Assembly (NCBI GenBank): GCA_018223105.1
Contig: JAAEYY010000004.1
Coordinates: forward strand, 1 to 64,000
Direction: 5' to 3'
From: a bacterium
Lineage (GTDB): Bacteria > Bacteroidota > Bacteroidia > NS11-12g > UBA9320
DNA: 64,000 bases
The translations under genes and the position numbers were made by a program. This document shows, one piece after another, positions 45,137-54,077 of this stretch (within the stretch, counting starts at the first letter, position 1; the number at the start of each line of letters is the position of its first letter). The notes under the pieces were generated by a model that worked only from the letters and a program-made list of their open reading frames with translations, was not told where the DNA came from and made no database searches.

Positions 45137-45784
45137 ATGAGTAATAAGATTTTCGGCATTGCTTTGTGCATCCTAGCACTTTCTTGTAGTAGCACCGAAA
45201 ACAATGAGGAAGTACCTGCAAGTTTAGGTACTTTCGAAATGGGCGTAGGTGAGGAGTACATTAAGTTTAATGAAGGAGATCGATGGGTTTTTCAAGACGA
45301 AATTTCTGCAGAGTTTGACACTATAACTTTCAGGTCGTTTAAAAAATATGAGAGTGGCTTGTACAACCCTAAAGCAGGATTAATTTATTCAAAACCTGAT
45401 TATCAAATATTATGGACAAGTAGTCTAGGAGATTTCCATATTTTTACTCTTGGGCCTTGCTCGCCTACAAGCGTTGATACAGGCTTTTTTAAGTTCTTTA
45501 CTTCTACAAATGGGAATGTTAACATGATTTTTTTCTACCCTTTCAGAGAAATGGTGGATGAGCCATGCTTAACACGAGATTTTGATGCGCCTGATTTATT
45601 TGACTCCATGGAACTTAACAACATCATTTATCGCGAGGTAGCAAGATTTACTATAGATGAATACACCTTAGATACCACCGGAACCTACAAAGCTCATTAC
45701 TATTGGGCTAGAGGAGCCGGCTTAGTTCGGATTTCTTTATTTGATGAGAATGATGAGCTTGTAAAGGATCTTATAAGGTTGTAG
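45137..45784 (+). CDS. Hypothetical lipoprotein
   Basis: 215 residues. The signal ends ILALSCSS, a lipobox with Cys17. The mature domain is beta-rich with no family recognised. It starts eight bases after the large T9SS protein and may accompany it to the surface, but that is only positional inference. Confidence 0.65.
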   Translation: MSNKIFGIALCILALSCSSTENNEEVPASLGTFEMGVGEEYIKFNEGDRWVFQDEISAEFDTITFRSFKKYESGLYNPKAGLIYSKPDYQILWTSSLGDFHIFTLGPCSPTSVDTGFFKFFTSTNGNVNMIFFYPFREMVDEPCLTRDFDAPDLFDSMELNNIIYREVARFTIDEYTLDTTGTYKAHYYWARGAGLVRISLFDENDELVKDLIRL

Positions 45785-46218
45785 AATTTATCTTACTTTT
45801 TTGAAAAAGCGCTTAGTCACCCGTAAGGGGGGTAACAAATCTTCCTTCTCCGCCAGTCGGTGGATATGAAAGACATAAGCCTCTCCTTGAACTTCCGCAT
45901 TCTCCGAAACTTGTGTATGAGGATCTTTTGTCTTGACACTTATCTTTTCTTTTTGAGATCTTCCTTCTCAGTTGGCTAACTGATACGGAAGACATGGGCC
46001 GCCTTGACCTTAAGCTCTGGGTCTATTTCTTTCACAATATTATACTTCGCTCTTCATCCCCCGAATCCGTTGGCTAACGGAGTAGGGGGACCGCAATATT
46101 GTGAGGCCCACCACACGGTTTTCGTCTTTAAGTCTGGGCTTCAATTTAAACTTCTTAATTCTTGAACTATTGTCCGCCAGCTGGCGGATTCATATTTGAT
46201 ATTTCCATCTGCCCTCCC
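45785..46218. repeat. Repeat-rich intergenic region, copy 1
   Basis: Gene-free 434 bases. The head at 45809-45840 matches 27 of 32 bases with 47649-47680. Palindromes include CAGTTGGCTAACTG (45969-45982), a hairpin at 46058-46089 (CCCCC, CCGTT, GGCT loop, AACGG, GGGGG) enclosed by TCACAATAT (46032-46040) and ATATTGTGA (46096-46104), and a perfect 16-bp palindrome at 46173-46188. Short open frames here look like repeat by-products. Confidence 0.7.
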
Positions 46219-46848
46219 TCACCAAGCCAACGAGAGCGCGATAAGGAAGCCCATTATGATCGTCAACATTGAGAATAAGATTAACATGATCATCCCTATA
46301 ACCAGCCCTTTGTAGGGTTCTGGATTGTAGAGCACGAAAGAAACACCGGTAAATAAATTTACAAGTCCAATAATTAAGAGAAGCCCTGCTAGTGCTAACA
46401 GTAGTGAACCGAAAAAGGTTGAATAGTAAAATACATAAATGCTTGCTAGTAAAACAGCTACGCCTATAAAGGATTGACCGATTCCTTTTTTAATATCAGG
46501 ATGAAAAGGTCTTTTTGAATTAGTTTTTAGGCTGTCGTTTTGAGGGATGTCCGTCACTTGGGTGAAGACGCTCCTTTCTCTTTCTATAAAAATTTCCCGA
46601 GGTTCTATAAGAGGTTTGGGATGTAATTGAGGGTCAGTTTTAAACTCGGGTTGTACAGATTCACCTTGGAAATCAACAGTGCTGATGTTGGTCGGTTCAA
46701 GTTTAGTGTCCTTGTCTCTTTTTGACTTGGAAGCCCACGTTTTTTTATGTTTTACCTTGTATCTTGTACTCTGGTAGTATCCGTTTTGTTTCACTACAGA
46801 ACAGGATGCGAGAGTTAGGATAGTTAGGACTAAAACAAGCGGTTTCAT
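46219..46848 (-). CDS. Membrane lipoprotein, paralogue of the next gene
   Basis: 209 residues. The signal ends TLASCS with a lipobox, followed by VVKQNGYYQSTRYKVKHKK, a motif shared with the upstream neighbour. The C-terminal third has two to three hydrophobic helices (about residues 124-143, 145-170 and 183-208). The middle is charged and lacks a recognised domain. The paralogous pair at 46219 and 46926 arose by tandem duplication. Function unknown. Confidence 0.65.
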   Translation of the reverse strand: MKPLVLVLTILTLASCSVVKQNGYYQSTRYKVKHKKTWASKSKRDKDTKLEPTNISTVDFQGESVQPEFKTDPQLHPKPLIEPREIFIERERSVFTQVTDIPQNDSLKTNSKRPFHPDIKKGIGQSFIGVAVLLASIYVFYYSTFFGSLLLALAGLLLIIGLVNLFTGVSFVLYNPEPYKGLVIGMIMLILFSMLTIIMGFLIALSLAW

Positions 46849-46925
46849 AGCGATATGCCTTAGCCAAAGATAGGGATTTTGAATTTTCTGTTGGGTTTCA
46901 CCGTTTTCTAAATTGATGTGAAGCT

Positions 46926-47552
46926 TTAAAGAACAAAGTAGATTAAGATCAACCCTCCCATTATGATGGACATCATCAGCAGATTTAATATAATAAGTGC
47001 AATAGCGAGATTTCGGCCTTTGAGGCTAGGGGCAAGCCATTTTAGAGAGCAAAGCCCATCAAAAAACCTGAAGGTAGAAATGTAAAGTGCATAAACAATG
47101 AACGGTGCTACAACTATGTAAGGACCATAGATAGTGCCAAAGAGAATAGTTTGAATAATGAAGTACAGTAAAATACCATAGGTTTGAAGAGTGAACTTGG
47201 TGTTTTCTATAATTAAAGGATGATACTTCACTCTATATAATGCCGTATCATAAGAAACTGGATCCGGTGTATCGATCTGAATAGAAGGAGTGGTATAAAG
47301 AACTTCTTGTTTTAAACTTATAGAGTCAAACTTCCCTGGAGGTCTTATATCTGAACTATTTAGATCTTTACTTTTAATTTTTTGAGGCGCAGAGAAATGA
47401 ACCACATCTTCAATGGTTTTCTTGGAATCCTGCCTTTGAAAGATCTTGGGCGTTTTAATCCTGTATTTCCGACTTTGGTAGTATCCGTTCTGCTTAATTA
47501 CAGCGCATGAACTGAATATAATACAGAGTAGAATGAAGGCCTTGGGTTTCAT
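46926..47552 (-). CDS. Membrane lipoprotein, paralogue of the previous gene
   Basis: 208 residues. It has the same plan as its downstream neighbour: lipobox near IIFSSCAVI, KQNGYYQSRKYRIKTPK, a charged linker, and two or three C-terminal membrane helices. The conserved signature right after the lipid-anchored cysteine suggests a common envelope role. The two genes lie in the same orientation with a 77-base gap. Confidence 0.65.
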   Translation of the reverse strand: MKPKAFILLCIIFSSCAVIKQNGYYQSRKYRIKTPKIFQRQDSKKTIEDVVHFSAPQKIKSKDLNSSDIRPPGKFDSISLKQEVLYTTPSIQIDTPDPVSYDTALYRVKYHPLIIENTKFTLQTYGILLYFIIQTILFGTIYGPYIVVAPFIVYALYISTFRFFDGLCSLKWLAPSLKGRNLAIALIILNLLMMSIIMGGLILIYFVL

Positions 47553-48286
47553 GTTACGGGACTTTGAACTTATACAACGTTAATACGCAGATGGTAAAGA
47601 AAAGATACATTCTGACGGCTGGCAGGAGGTTTTATTTACTTTTTAAGAGCGCTAAGTCACCCTTAAGCGTGGTAACAAACCTGCCTGCCGGTAGGCAGGA
47701 AATCAGGAAATATAAATGTGCTGCTTTTTGACTTTTCGCACAAGCTATCGCCTCAATTGCCGTCATTCCCTTTTCTTTTTGAGACCAAAAAGAAACAAAA
47801 AGTCTTTCACAATATAATGCTGTCCACCCTCTCTCAGATAATTGAAGAAAATTTAATAAAAGCAACAAATCTGTTAACCTATATGGGAACTTCAGTGCTG
47901 CTAGATATCATTACATTTTATTTTTATATGGCTTTTTGCAGGAGCTACAGATTTAAATGCAAGCACTTTTATTAATTTTCTAATCAATAATCTGATTCAC
48001 CCCAACGCCGGCCCGCAATATTGTGGTACACACGCACAGATTCGACTTTATATCCAATTGATAGTTATTTAGACGAACTTTTTAGGTATTGATACATGAG
48101 TATTGGAACTTCCTTGGAATTTGGAATTTGGTTTTTGAATATTTTCTGGTGCTTGTAATTTCCGAATTGAGTATTCAATTTCAGATTTCACAAATCTGAA
48201 TTTGCAGTTGTAACCAAAACCAAATCCGGTGTTCTATTAATAAAGGAGGTTCAATATGAGATAACACATACTCTAAATTTTAAGCT
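47553..48286. repeat. Repeat-rich intergenic region, copy 2
   Basis: Gene-free 734 bases. It opens with the head shared with copy 1 (47649-47680), followed by the hairpin CCTGCCTGCCGGTAGGCAGG (47680-47699). TCACAATAT (47807-47815) and ATATTGTGG (48018-48026) are the same outer arms as in copy 1, but about 200 bases apart, so copy 2 looks expanded by an AT-rich insertion. The remaining stretch to 48286 holds nothing I can identify. Confidence 0.65.
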
Positions 48287-50101
48287 ATGAAAAATATCAG
48301 TTTTCTTATCGTCGTCCTTTTCTCTCTTTTACATGTTCAAGCTCAAGTGGTAAGTGATACTCTTTTCTATGGAGTAGATGACTATCATTTAAGTGAGCAA
48401 CATAAATCTAAACTCAGGTCTATTTTTAAGCAAATACCTTCTTATAGTAGCATTGATATTATAGGCTATGCCGATAGCTCAGGCTCTTTTGATTATAATG
48501 ACGCACTTTCTAAGAATAGGGCTTCTAATGTGGCGGAATACGTGAAAAGTTTAAGTGAAGAAGAGGTAAAAATAAAAGTATCATTTAAAGGTGAGGGAGA
48601 AGCTAAACAAGGCAATATGGCTCAAAATCGAAGGGTGGTGTTATCATACAATGTCAACAACAGCCATATCCGCGATCTATTTAAAGAATTAGCAAATCCG
48701 CTTCAACGGTTTTGCATAAAACCCAACCGCGACACTGTTATCACAGGTCAGCAAGGCACGGTTCTTCATATAAAAGCTGGCACATTTAAAGCGAATAAAT
48801 GCGTGAACATTGAATTGAAAGAGGCATATACGTTTTCTGATATGCTGCTTGAGAACCTGAATACCACCTCCAATGGTCAGTTATTGTCTACCCAAGGAAT
48901 GGTCTACCTTAACGCCATGGTGGATGGAGATACGGTGAAACCTAAAAAAGAGATTACCATTATGATGCCTTCGGATGGCGTGGATCCTGATGCCAAAATA
49001 TTCGACGGTGAACGAGACCCTCATTCCGATGTGATGAACTGGACTGTGAATAATAGCTCTGTTCTCCGATCTTTTAATGTTGTACAAGTAGATCGGTGTA
49101 TTACTACAAGGGGGAACTGCTTGCCTTGTTTTGAAAATAGTCAAAGTTTCGTGTACAATAGTGACTCTATTGCTTCCAGGTGTCGAGATTATTTCTACAG
49201 TTGTATTCAAGGTGCACTCGGTTGTTACAGATGTAAATTCTTATGCAGAATAGCTAGAGCACCTTTGGGTCTACTGGGGATTGTTAGTCGAGATCAGCAT
49301 TGGATCAACAAAGAATTTAGAGCTTGTCAGAGAAGCTTGCGCCGGCTAGAAAGAATGGAGCAAAATGCCCCTAGTTTTTCTTTAGACAGTATGATGAGTT
49401 TTATGAGAATTACTTGGCCTGAGATCAATTTCAACAATCCAATAAAAAACAACAAGAAGCAAGAGGAGATTTATGACATTTATAATGCTTTGCGTGAAGC
49501 TGATGCAATAGCAAAAAGTGGAACGGTTTCATTGGATCTTGCGAAATGTGAAGAATTGCAATCTCTCATGCAAACTTATGATGTCGAGACCCTCGAAGAG
49601 CTCTTTATGGCTATCAATAAGCCATTATTAGATGAGTTTGGAGTAGACAATATGCCTGAGTTAATGTCTGCTATACAGAACCGTAATCTGGATGATATTG
49701 AAGTTGCATACCAAAACAAAGAAATCTCGTTTCAAGATTACAATTTTTACATCTTCAATTCATCTAATCTTGGTTGGAAGAATATCGATGTTTTTGCTGA
49801 CCTAGCTGGTTCAGAATTGGTAGATATGGTTGTAAAGTTTAAACCCGATAGCAGCACCGATTTTAAAATAGTAATCCCCTCAATGAACTTTGTGATTGCT
49901 GCAGATATCGAAGCACGAGACTATCAATTTAAAGACTTTCCAAAAGATTTGGAAGCCTATATCGTTGGCCTAAGATATGAAAATGGAGTCCCTTTGTTTT
50001 TCATGCTCAAAACCCTCACTCAAAAACTCAAAATCGACCCGGATTTTAAATCCTTGAGTTTGGAGGAGTTGAAGGGGAGGTTGAGGGAGTTGGAGTTTTG
50101 A
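48287..50101 (+). CDS. Exported protein with N-terminal OmpA-like domain
   Basis: 604 residues with a signal peptide (about residues 1-19). Residues 25-125 form an OmpA/MotB-like domain (IDIIGYADSSGSFDYNDALSKNRA) ending in AQNRRVVLSY, which normally binds peptidoglycan. OmpA domains are usually C-terminal; here it comes first. A cysteine-rich stretch (about residues 265-330) follows, then helical segments and a C-terminal domain of unknown fold. Function beyond cell-wall attachment is unknown. Confidence 0.75.
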   Translation: MKNISFLIVVLFSLLHVQAQVVSDTLFYGVDDYHLSEQHKSKLRSIFKQIPSYSSIDIIGYADSSGSFDYNDALSKNRASNVAEYVKSLSEEEVKIKVSFKGEGEAKQGNMAQNRRVVLSYNVNNSHIRDLFKELANPLQRFCIKPNRDTVITGQQGTVLHIKAGTFKANKCVNIELKEAYTFSDMLLENLNTTSNGQLLSTQGMVYLNAMVDGDTVKPKKEITIMMPSDGVDPDAKIFDGERDPHSDVMNWTVNNSSVLRSFNVVQVDRCITTRGNCLPCFENSQSFVYNSDSIASRCRDYFYSCIQGALGCYRCKFLCRIARAPLGLLGIVSRDQHWINKEFRACQRSLRRLERMEQNAPSFSLDSMMSFMRITWPEINFNNPIKNNKKQEEIYDIYNALREADAIAKSGTVSLDLAKCEELQSLMQTYDVETLEELFMAINKPLLDEFGVDNMPELMSAIQNRNLDDIEVAYQNKEISFQDYNFYIFNSSNLGWKNIDVFADLAGSELVDMVVKFKPDSSTDFKIVIPSMNFVIAADIEARDYQFKDFPKDLEAYIVGLRYENGVPLFFMLKTLTQKLKIDPDFKSLSLEELKGRLRELEF

Positions 50102-50235
50102 AATTAGAGCCCAATTACCTGAAAAGGTATCTCCTTTCTCCAGATGTTGCCATAAGGGTCGTTTAGGTATTGAAATGTCGATGTTTGGTAGGTTAATGGA
50201 TTGATTTGTGCCGAATATGACTTGAGCAAATGATT

Positions 50236-51174
50236 TTAAGTTCTAATCCTCAAGTATTTCATGATTTCTATTAAATGATTTATAACTTTATTCATTCCAT
50301 CTTTAAGGATATAGATATTTTTCCTAAAGTCTTCTCTATACCAGTTTGGATATACTGTTTTATTAGCATAGATCGTAATATTGGACTTGTAGTAACTCCA
50401 ATAGACGTCAATGCCATGAATACAATTCATGGCATTTTTTCGCCAAAAAATATCATACAATTGCTCCAACTCTTCCTCCTTAATTTTTGGTTTAAGGCTT
50501 ACACGCCTAATATTTTCATCAAGCTCATTATTTTCACTTCCGAATTCTATATCAACACTTAATTTTTCTAAATAAGGGTCACAACTAAGCCATACATAAT
50601 TGTTGTTCTCAAATAACTCAAACTTTTTATTCTCAAAGACCTCATTTACTATTTCACTCAGGTGTAAGTAGTTGTCCTTCTTCGGTTTCAATAAATTGAA
50701 TCCAAATGTTTTTAAATCCTGTTGCTTTTGACTTTTTTTCTCAATTTGTGCCGTTTGGATTATTGCTGAAGCTTCTTCAAGTGCATCATAATAAAGGTTG
50801 TCATCTGAGTGCCAGCCGTTTTTAGAGAGAAGTACTCCCATTTCTCGATTTTCCTTTTCTGTTGGCCCATAAAGGTTCATAGACCCTATTATCATTTGAT
50901 TTTCATTGAAGTAACATTTTGCGTGTACGTTAGAATGATTCAAGATAGTCAGGTGATCAAGCTCATATAGCTCTTGTCGTTGTTTATGATCCATTGAGTT
51001 TTCTCGATACACTAACATTATTTCTTTCCCATTTTTACCGGCTTCGATTATTTCACCTTTCAGTAGTGGTGAAACTTTGATAAACGGAACTATCAACACG
51101 ATTTCTGACTCTGCGTTTTTAATTATTTCAGCAATCGCTGCAACTGAATTATCTCTATTTAGAAATTTGGCCAT
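50236..51174 (-). CDS. Phospholipase D-like domain protein
   Basis: 312 residues. A PLD-like fold covers about residues 8-130, with one HKD-type motif (HAKCYFNENQMIIGSMNL, His84 and Lys86). PLD nucleases need two such motifs, so this protein would act as a homodimer. The C-terminal 180 residues show no recognised domain. Similar single-HKD proteins are nucleases or partners in defence systems, and this one borders a defence island, but its target is unknown. It is on the strand opposite to its neighbours. Confidence 0.7.
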   Translation of the reverse strand: MAKFLNRDNSVAAIAEIIKNAESEIVLIVPFIKVSPLLKGEIIEAGKNGKEIMLVYRENSMDHKQRQELYELDHLTILNHSNVHAKCYFNENQMIIGSMNLYGPTEKENREMGVLLSKNGWHSDDNLYYDALEEASAIIQTAQIEKKSQKQQDLKTFGFNLLKPKKDNYLHLSEIVNEVFENKKFELFENNNYVWLSCDPYLEKLSVDIEFGSENNELDENIRRVSLKPKIKEEELEQLYDIFWRKNAMNCIHGIDVYWSYYKSNITIYANKTVYPNWYREDFRKNIYILKDGMNKVINHLIEIMKYLRIRT

Positions 51175-51333
51175 AAATGATGGCCGCTAATTTAATATTA
51201 CTCTGAAGTTTCTTTGAAAAACTAATTATTCATGTTTTAGTTCTATTTGGTGTTACTCCTATTGAGGTAATACACCCCCTCAATCCTGTCAGTTAAAGAA
51301 ATATTTCATATTTTCACCAGCCAATTTACCCCG

Positions 51334-52815
51334 ATGAGTTTAGTTCAATTAACCAAGTCACGAATTACCAGAGGTATACAATGCCCTAAATCTCTGTGGC
51401 TATACAAGCACAGTCCTGAACTTCGTGAAGTTGACGATTCTTTGCAAAGACGGTTTGATACTGGTACAAATGTTGGGATTCTAGCCCAACAACTTTACCC
51501 GAATGGTATAGATGCGAGTGAAGGTTTCAAGTACCCTTGGGTTCCATCAGCTGAAAGTACCACAGAACTTATTGCCAAAGGGCAAAGCGTGATTTATGAA
51601 GCTACATTTATTGCTAATCAGGTTCTGGTTGCGGTAGATATTTTGGTTAAGAATGAAGATGGCTGGCATGCTTATGAGGTTAAAAGTACCAACGATTTAA
51701 AAGAGCAGCACATCCCTGATGCGGCAATTCAGTACTATGTAATGCAGCAATATGGCCTAGAACTCAAAAGCATGAATATCATCACTTTCAATAGAGACTA
51801 CGTTCGAAGGGGAGCGCTAGATATTCAGAGTTTATTTAAAGTTCACGAGATTACTGAGGAAGTTCAGGAAATGGAAGACAGCCTGCCTGATATTATTTCG
51901 GATTTAATGGAGGTACAGCAATCGGATACTTGTCCTTCGGTAGAAATTGGAACCCATTGCAGCAATCCCTATTCCTGCGATTTCATGGGACACTGCTGGA
52001 AAGAGGTACCGGAATACTCTGTTTTTAACTTGACACGTGCGGGTTCTAAAGCCTGGGATTTGTATGAGATGGGAATTGAAAAAATTGAAGATATTCCGGA
52101 GGAATTTCCTTTATCTGATGCGCAAGCCATCCAAAGAGATGCTGAGTTAATGGGTAAAGAGTTCATTAATGAAGAGGGTATCCAACGATTTCTTGATCAG
52201 CTTGTTTACCCCATTTACCATTTCGATTTTGAAACCATCATGCCGGCTGTTCCCATGTTTGACCAGAGCAGGCCCTACCAGCAAATACCTTTTCAATATT
52301 CCTTACATATTGAGCAGAAAGATGGAAGTGTGGAGCACAGGGAATTTTTAGCGGAATCCGATGGCACGGATCCAAGACCAAAACTAATTCAAAACATGCT
52401 GGCAGACTTAGGGGCAGGAGTAGAAGGAACTATACTTGCATATAGCAGCGGTTTTGAAAAAGGAAGAATTAAAGAACTGGCCCGGGATTTTCCTGAATTT
52501 GAAACAGATTTAATTTCCCTTATTGAACGAATCCAAGATCTCGCTATCCCTTTCAGCAAGAAATATTACTACACCAAAGAAATGCAGGGAAGCTACAGCA
52601 TTAAAGCGGTATTACCTGCCCTCTGTCCGGACCTCTCCTACTCCGACCTCGAGATCCAAGAAGGCGGCACGGCCAGTGACACTTTTTTGGCCATGATTCA
52701 AGGAACTTTTGAAGGAGATATAGACAAAACAAGAAAAGCGCTTTTGGAATATTGCAAGATGGATACGAGAGCGATGGTGGAGGTGTTGGGGAGGTTGAAA
52801 CGGCAAGTATTATGA
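51334..52815 (+). CDS. DUF2779 nuclease (Cas4-like plus DnaQ-like domains)
   Basis: 493 residues. The N-terminal half resembles Cas4/RecB nucleases: Cys17 in GIQCPKSLWLY, Asp102 (VDILV), Glu115-x-Lys117 (YEVKST), and Cys200, Cys209, Cys215 and Cys221 that could complete an iron-sulfur cluster. The C-terminal half is DUF2779, with an exonuclease-like FDFET (Asp298, Glu300) and a late EYCKMDTRAM that fits the final Asp of a DEDD-type nuclease. The protein is therefore a likely two-nuclease DNA-processing enzyme. It heads a four-gene operon. Confidence 0.75.
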   Translation: MSLVQLTKSRITRGIQCPKSLWLYKHSPELREVDDSLQRRFDTGTNVGILAQQLYPNGIDASEGFKYPWVPSAESTTELIAKGQSVIYEATFIANQVLVAVDILVKNEDGWHAYEVKSTNDLKEQHIPDAAIQYYVMQQYGLELKSMNIITFNRDYVRRGALDIQSLFKVHEITEEVQEMEDSLPDIISDLMEVQQSDTCPSVEIGTHCSNPYSCDFMGHCWKEVPEYSVFNLTRAGSKAWDLYEMGIEKIEDIPEEFPLSDAQAIQRDAELMGKEFINEEGIQRFLDQLVYPIYHFDFETIMPAVPMFDQSRPYQQIPFQYSLHIEQKDGSVEHREFLAESDGTDPRPKLIQNMLADLGAGVEGTILAYSSGFEKGRIKELARDFPEFETDLISLIERIQDLAIPFSKKYYYTKEMQGSYSIKAVLPALCPDLSYSDLEIQEGGTASDTFLAMIQGTFEGDIDKTRKALLEYCKMDTRAMVEVLGRLKRQVL

Positions 52816-52818
52816 AAT

Positions 52819-53565
52819 ATGAGTGAAATAGATAAAAAATTGACGAAACTTTACGATTTTCTGGAAGAAAATAGAAAGTACAACCATCAGGTCCAATACA
52901 ACTATTATAAAGCTTACATAGGTGCTTATTCCGAGCCCATTGAACGAACCTTGCACCTTCTTTATCACGTTACAAACACTCAATCTCAGCCCCGGATACA
53001 AAATGTTGCTAAATTTTATAGGAAGATTTTGGGCCAAGGTGGATCATTAGATTCAATGCAAGAATTCATTCTAACTTTAAATCCAAACGAAGAAATATTT
53101 AACTTGACTACTCTTTTTAAGAATATGACTAGTGAAGATAGTTGGGGCCCTAAGACCTCTTCATTATTTGTAAAATCGGTGTATCAACTGCATTGTGGTT
53201 CTTATCCAAAAGAGTTTGAATTTTGGCAAGATGTGCCACAACAGTTATCGGATGAGAATCAACTCTACTTGCCGGTTGATACAGTAATAATTGAGCTATT
53301 TGAACGAATAACGAATGGGGCTATATCAGACTTTTATAGTATCAATGAGGTTATCACAAGTTGCTCTCAAAACGGTGTTGAAGTTTGGGATGATTTATGG
53401 TTTTGGGGATATATAAATCAGAAAGGATCTGGTAAAAACAGAAGTTTGGAATGGAATCTAGATAAGTATTGGGCTAATCAATTCACTGATAAGGACCCCG
53501 CTACAATTAATGAAATTGAATTACTATCCAAACAGTTTAGATCAATAATACTAGGTAATGGCTGA
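52819..53565 (+). CDS. HhH-GPD DNA glycosylase-like protein
   Basis: 248 residues. No family assigned with certainty. Residues 109-116 (WGPKTSSL) and 150-155 (YLPVDT) have the spacing of the helix-hairpin-helix and catalytic aspartate of HhH-GPD base-excision glycosylases (compare the hOGG1 GTK and PVD sites), so Lys112 would be the lyase lysine and Asp154 the catalytic aspartate. It starts four bases after the DUF2779 gene and overlaps the next by eight. An alternative is a helical defence protein with chance similarity. Confidence 0.45.
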   Translation: MSEIDKKLTKLYDFLEENRKYNHQVQYNYYKAYIGAYSEPIERTLHLLYHVTNTQSQPRIQNVAKFYRKILGQGGSLDSMQEFILTLNPNEEIFNLTTLFKNMTSEDSWGPKTSSLFVKSVYQLHCGSYPKEFEFWQDVPQQLSDENQLYLPVDTVIIELFERITNGAISDFYSINEVITSCSQNGVEVWDDLWFWGYINQKGSGKNRSLEWNLDKYWANQFTDKDPATINEIELLSKQFRSIILGNG

Positions 53566-54076
53566 GAAAACCTTGAATCAAATCCTGACAGAGCTCACTT
53601 TAAGGGAAGATGAGCAATTAAGAGCCCTTACAGGAAAAGGAATATTCTTTATTCCTGAGCTTGCCTTTGCTTATTTGTGTGGGAAGGCGCTTTTTTCAAA
53701 AAATGAGATATCCAAAGAATACATTTGGGTAAGAGAACGCACATATCCGGAGTATGGCATTGCAGATTTAGTCTTGGAACCAATAGATCAATCAGTTCAT
53801 AAAGAAATAGTGCTTGAATTTAAAATGGATGTGGCTATTGATTCGTACATATCTGATATCATAAAGCTGCAAAGACTCAGTGAATCTTATCACAGATATC
53901 TCATTGCTCTCAAATTTCTGTTCAGTGAACAAATTGAAGACTACAAGGAATCACTCCGGTCTAAGGTAATTTTAGAATGGAGTGCCACTATTGTGGCACA
54001 AAAGGAATTTCAAACAATTCACCCAGCATATGCAACACCAGGAGTAGGCTTGCTTAATATCATTAAAGTTAACTAG
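53558..54076 (+). CDS. PD-(D/E)XK-like nuclease protein (first)
   Basis: 172 residues. The nuclease core pattern is visible: Glu34 (PELAFAYL), Asp70 (YGIADLVLEP) and Glu87-x-Lys89 (VLEFKMD), a full E...D...ExK set. The protein has nearly the minimal fold length, so it is likely a small restriction-type endonuclease or a scaffold for one. It overlaps the upstream gene and is followed one base later by a second protein of the same type, which suggests a heteromeric complex. Confidence 0.6.
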   Translation: MAEKTLNQILTELTLREDEQLRALTGKGIFFIPELAFAYLCGKALFSKNEISKEYIWVRERTYPEYGIADLVLEPIDQSVHKEIVLEFKMDVAIDSYISDIIKLQRLSESYHRYLIALKFLFSEQIEDYKESLRSKVILEWSATIVAQKEFQTIHPAYATPGVGLLNIIKVN

Positions 54077-54077
54077 C

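Noticed and set aside
45813-45995. Open frame of 60 codons on the minus strand
   Set aside because: It is antisense within repeat copy 1 and shares GRFVTxLxGD with an antisense frame in copy 2, as expected from the repeat itself.
47718-47975. Open frame of 85 codons on the plus strand
   Set aside because: It lies in repeat copy 2, has the composition of a palindromic repeat (FLFETKKKQKVF-like) and no start context or family match.
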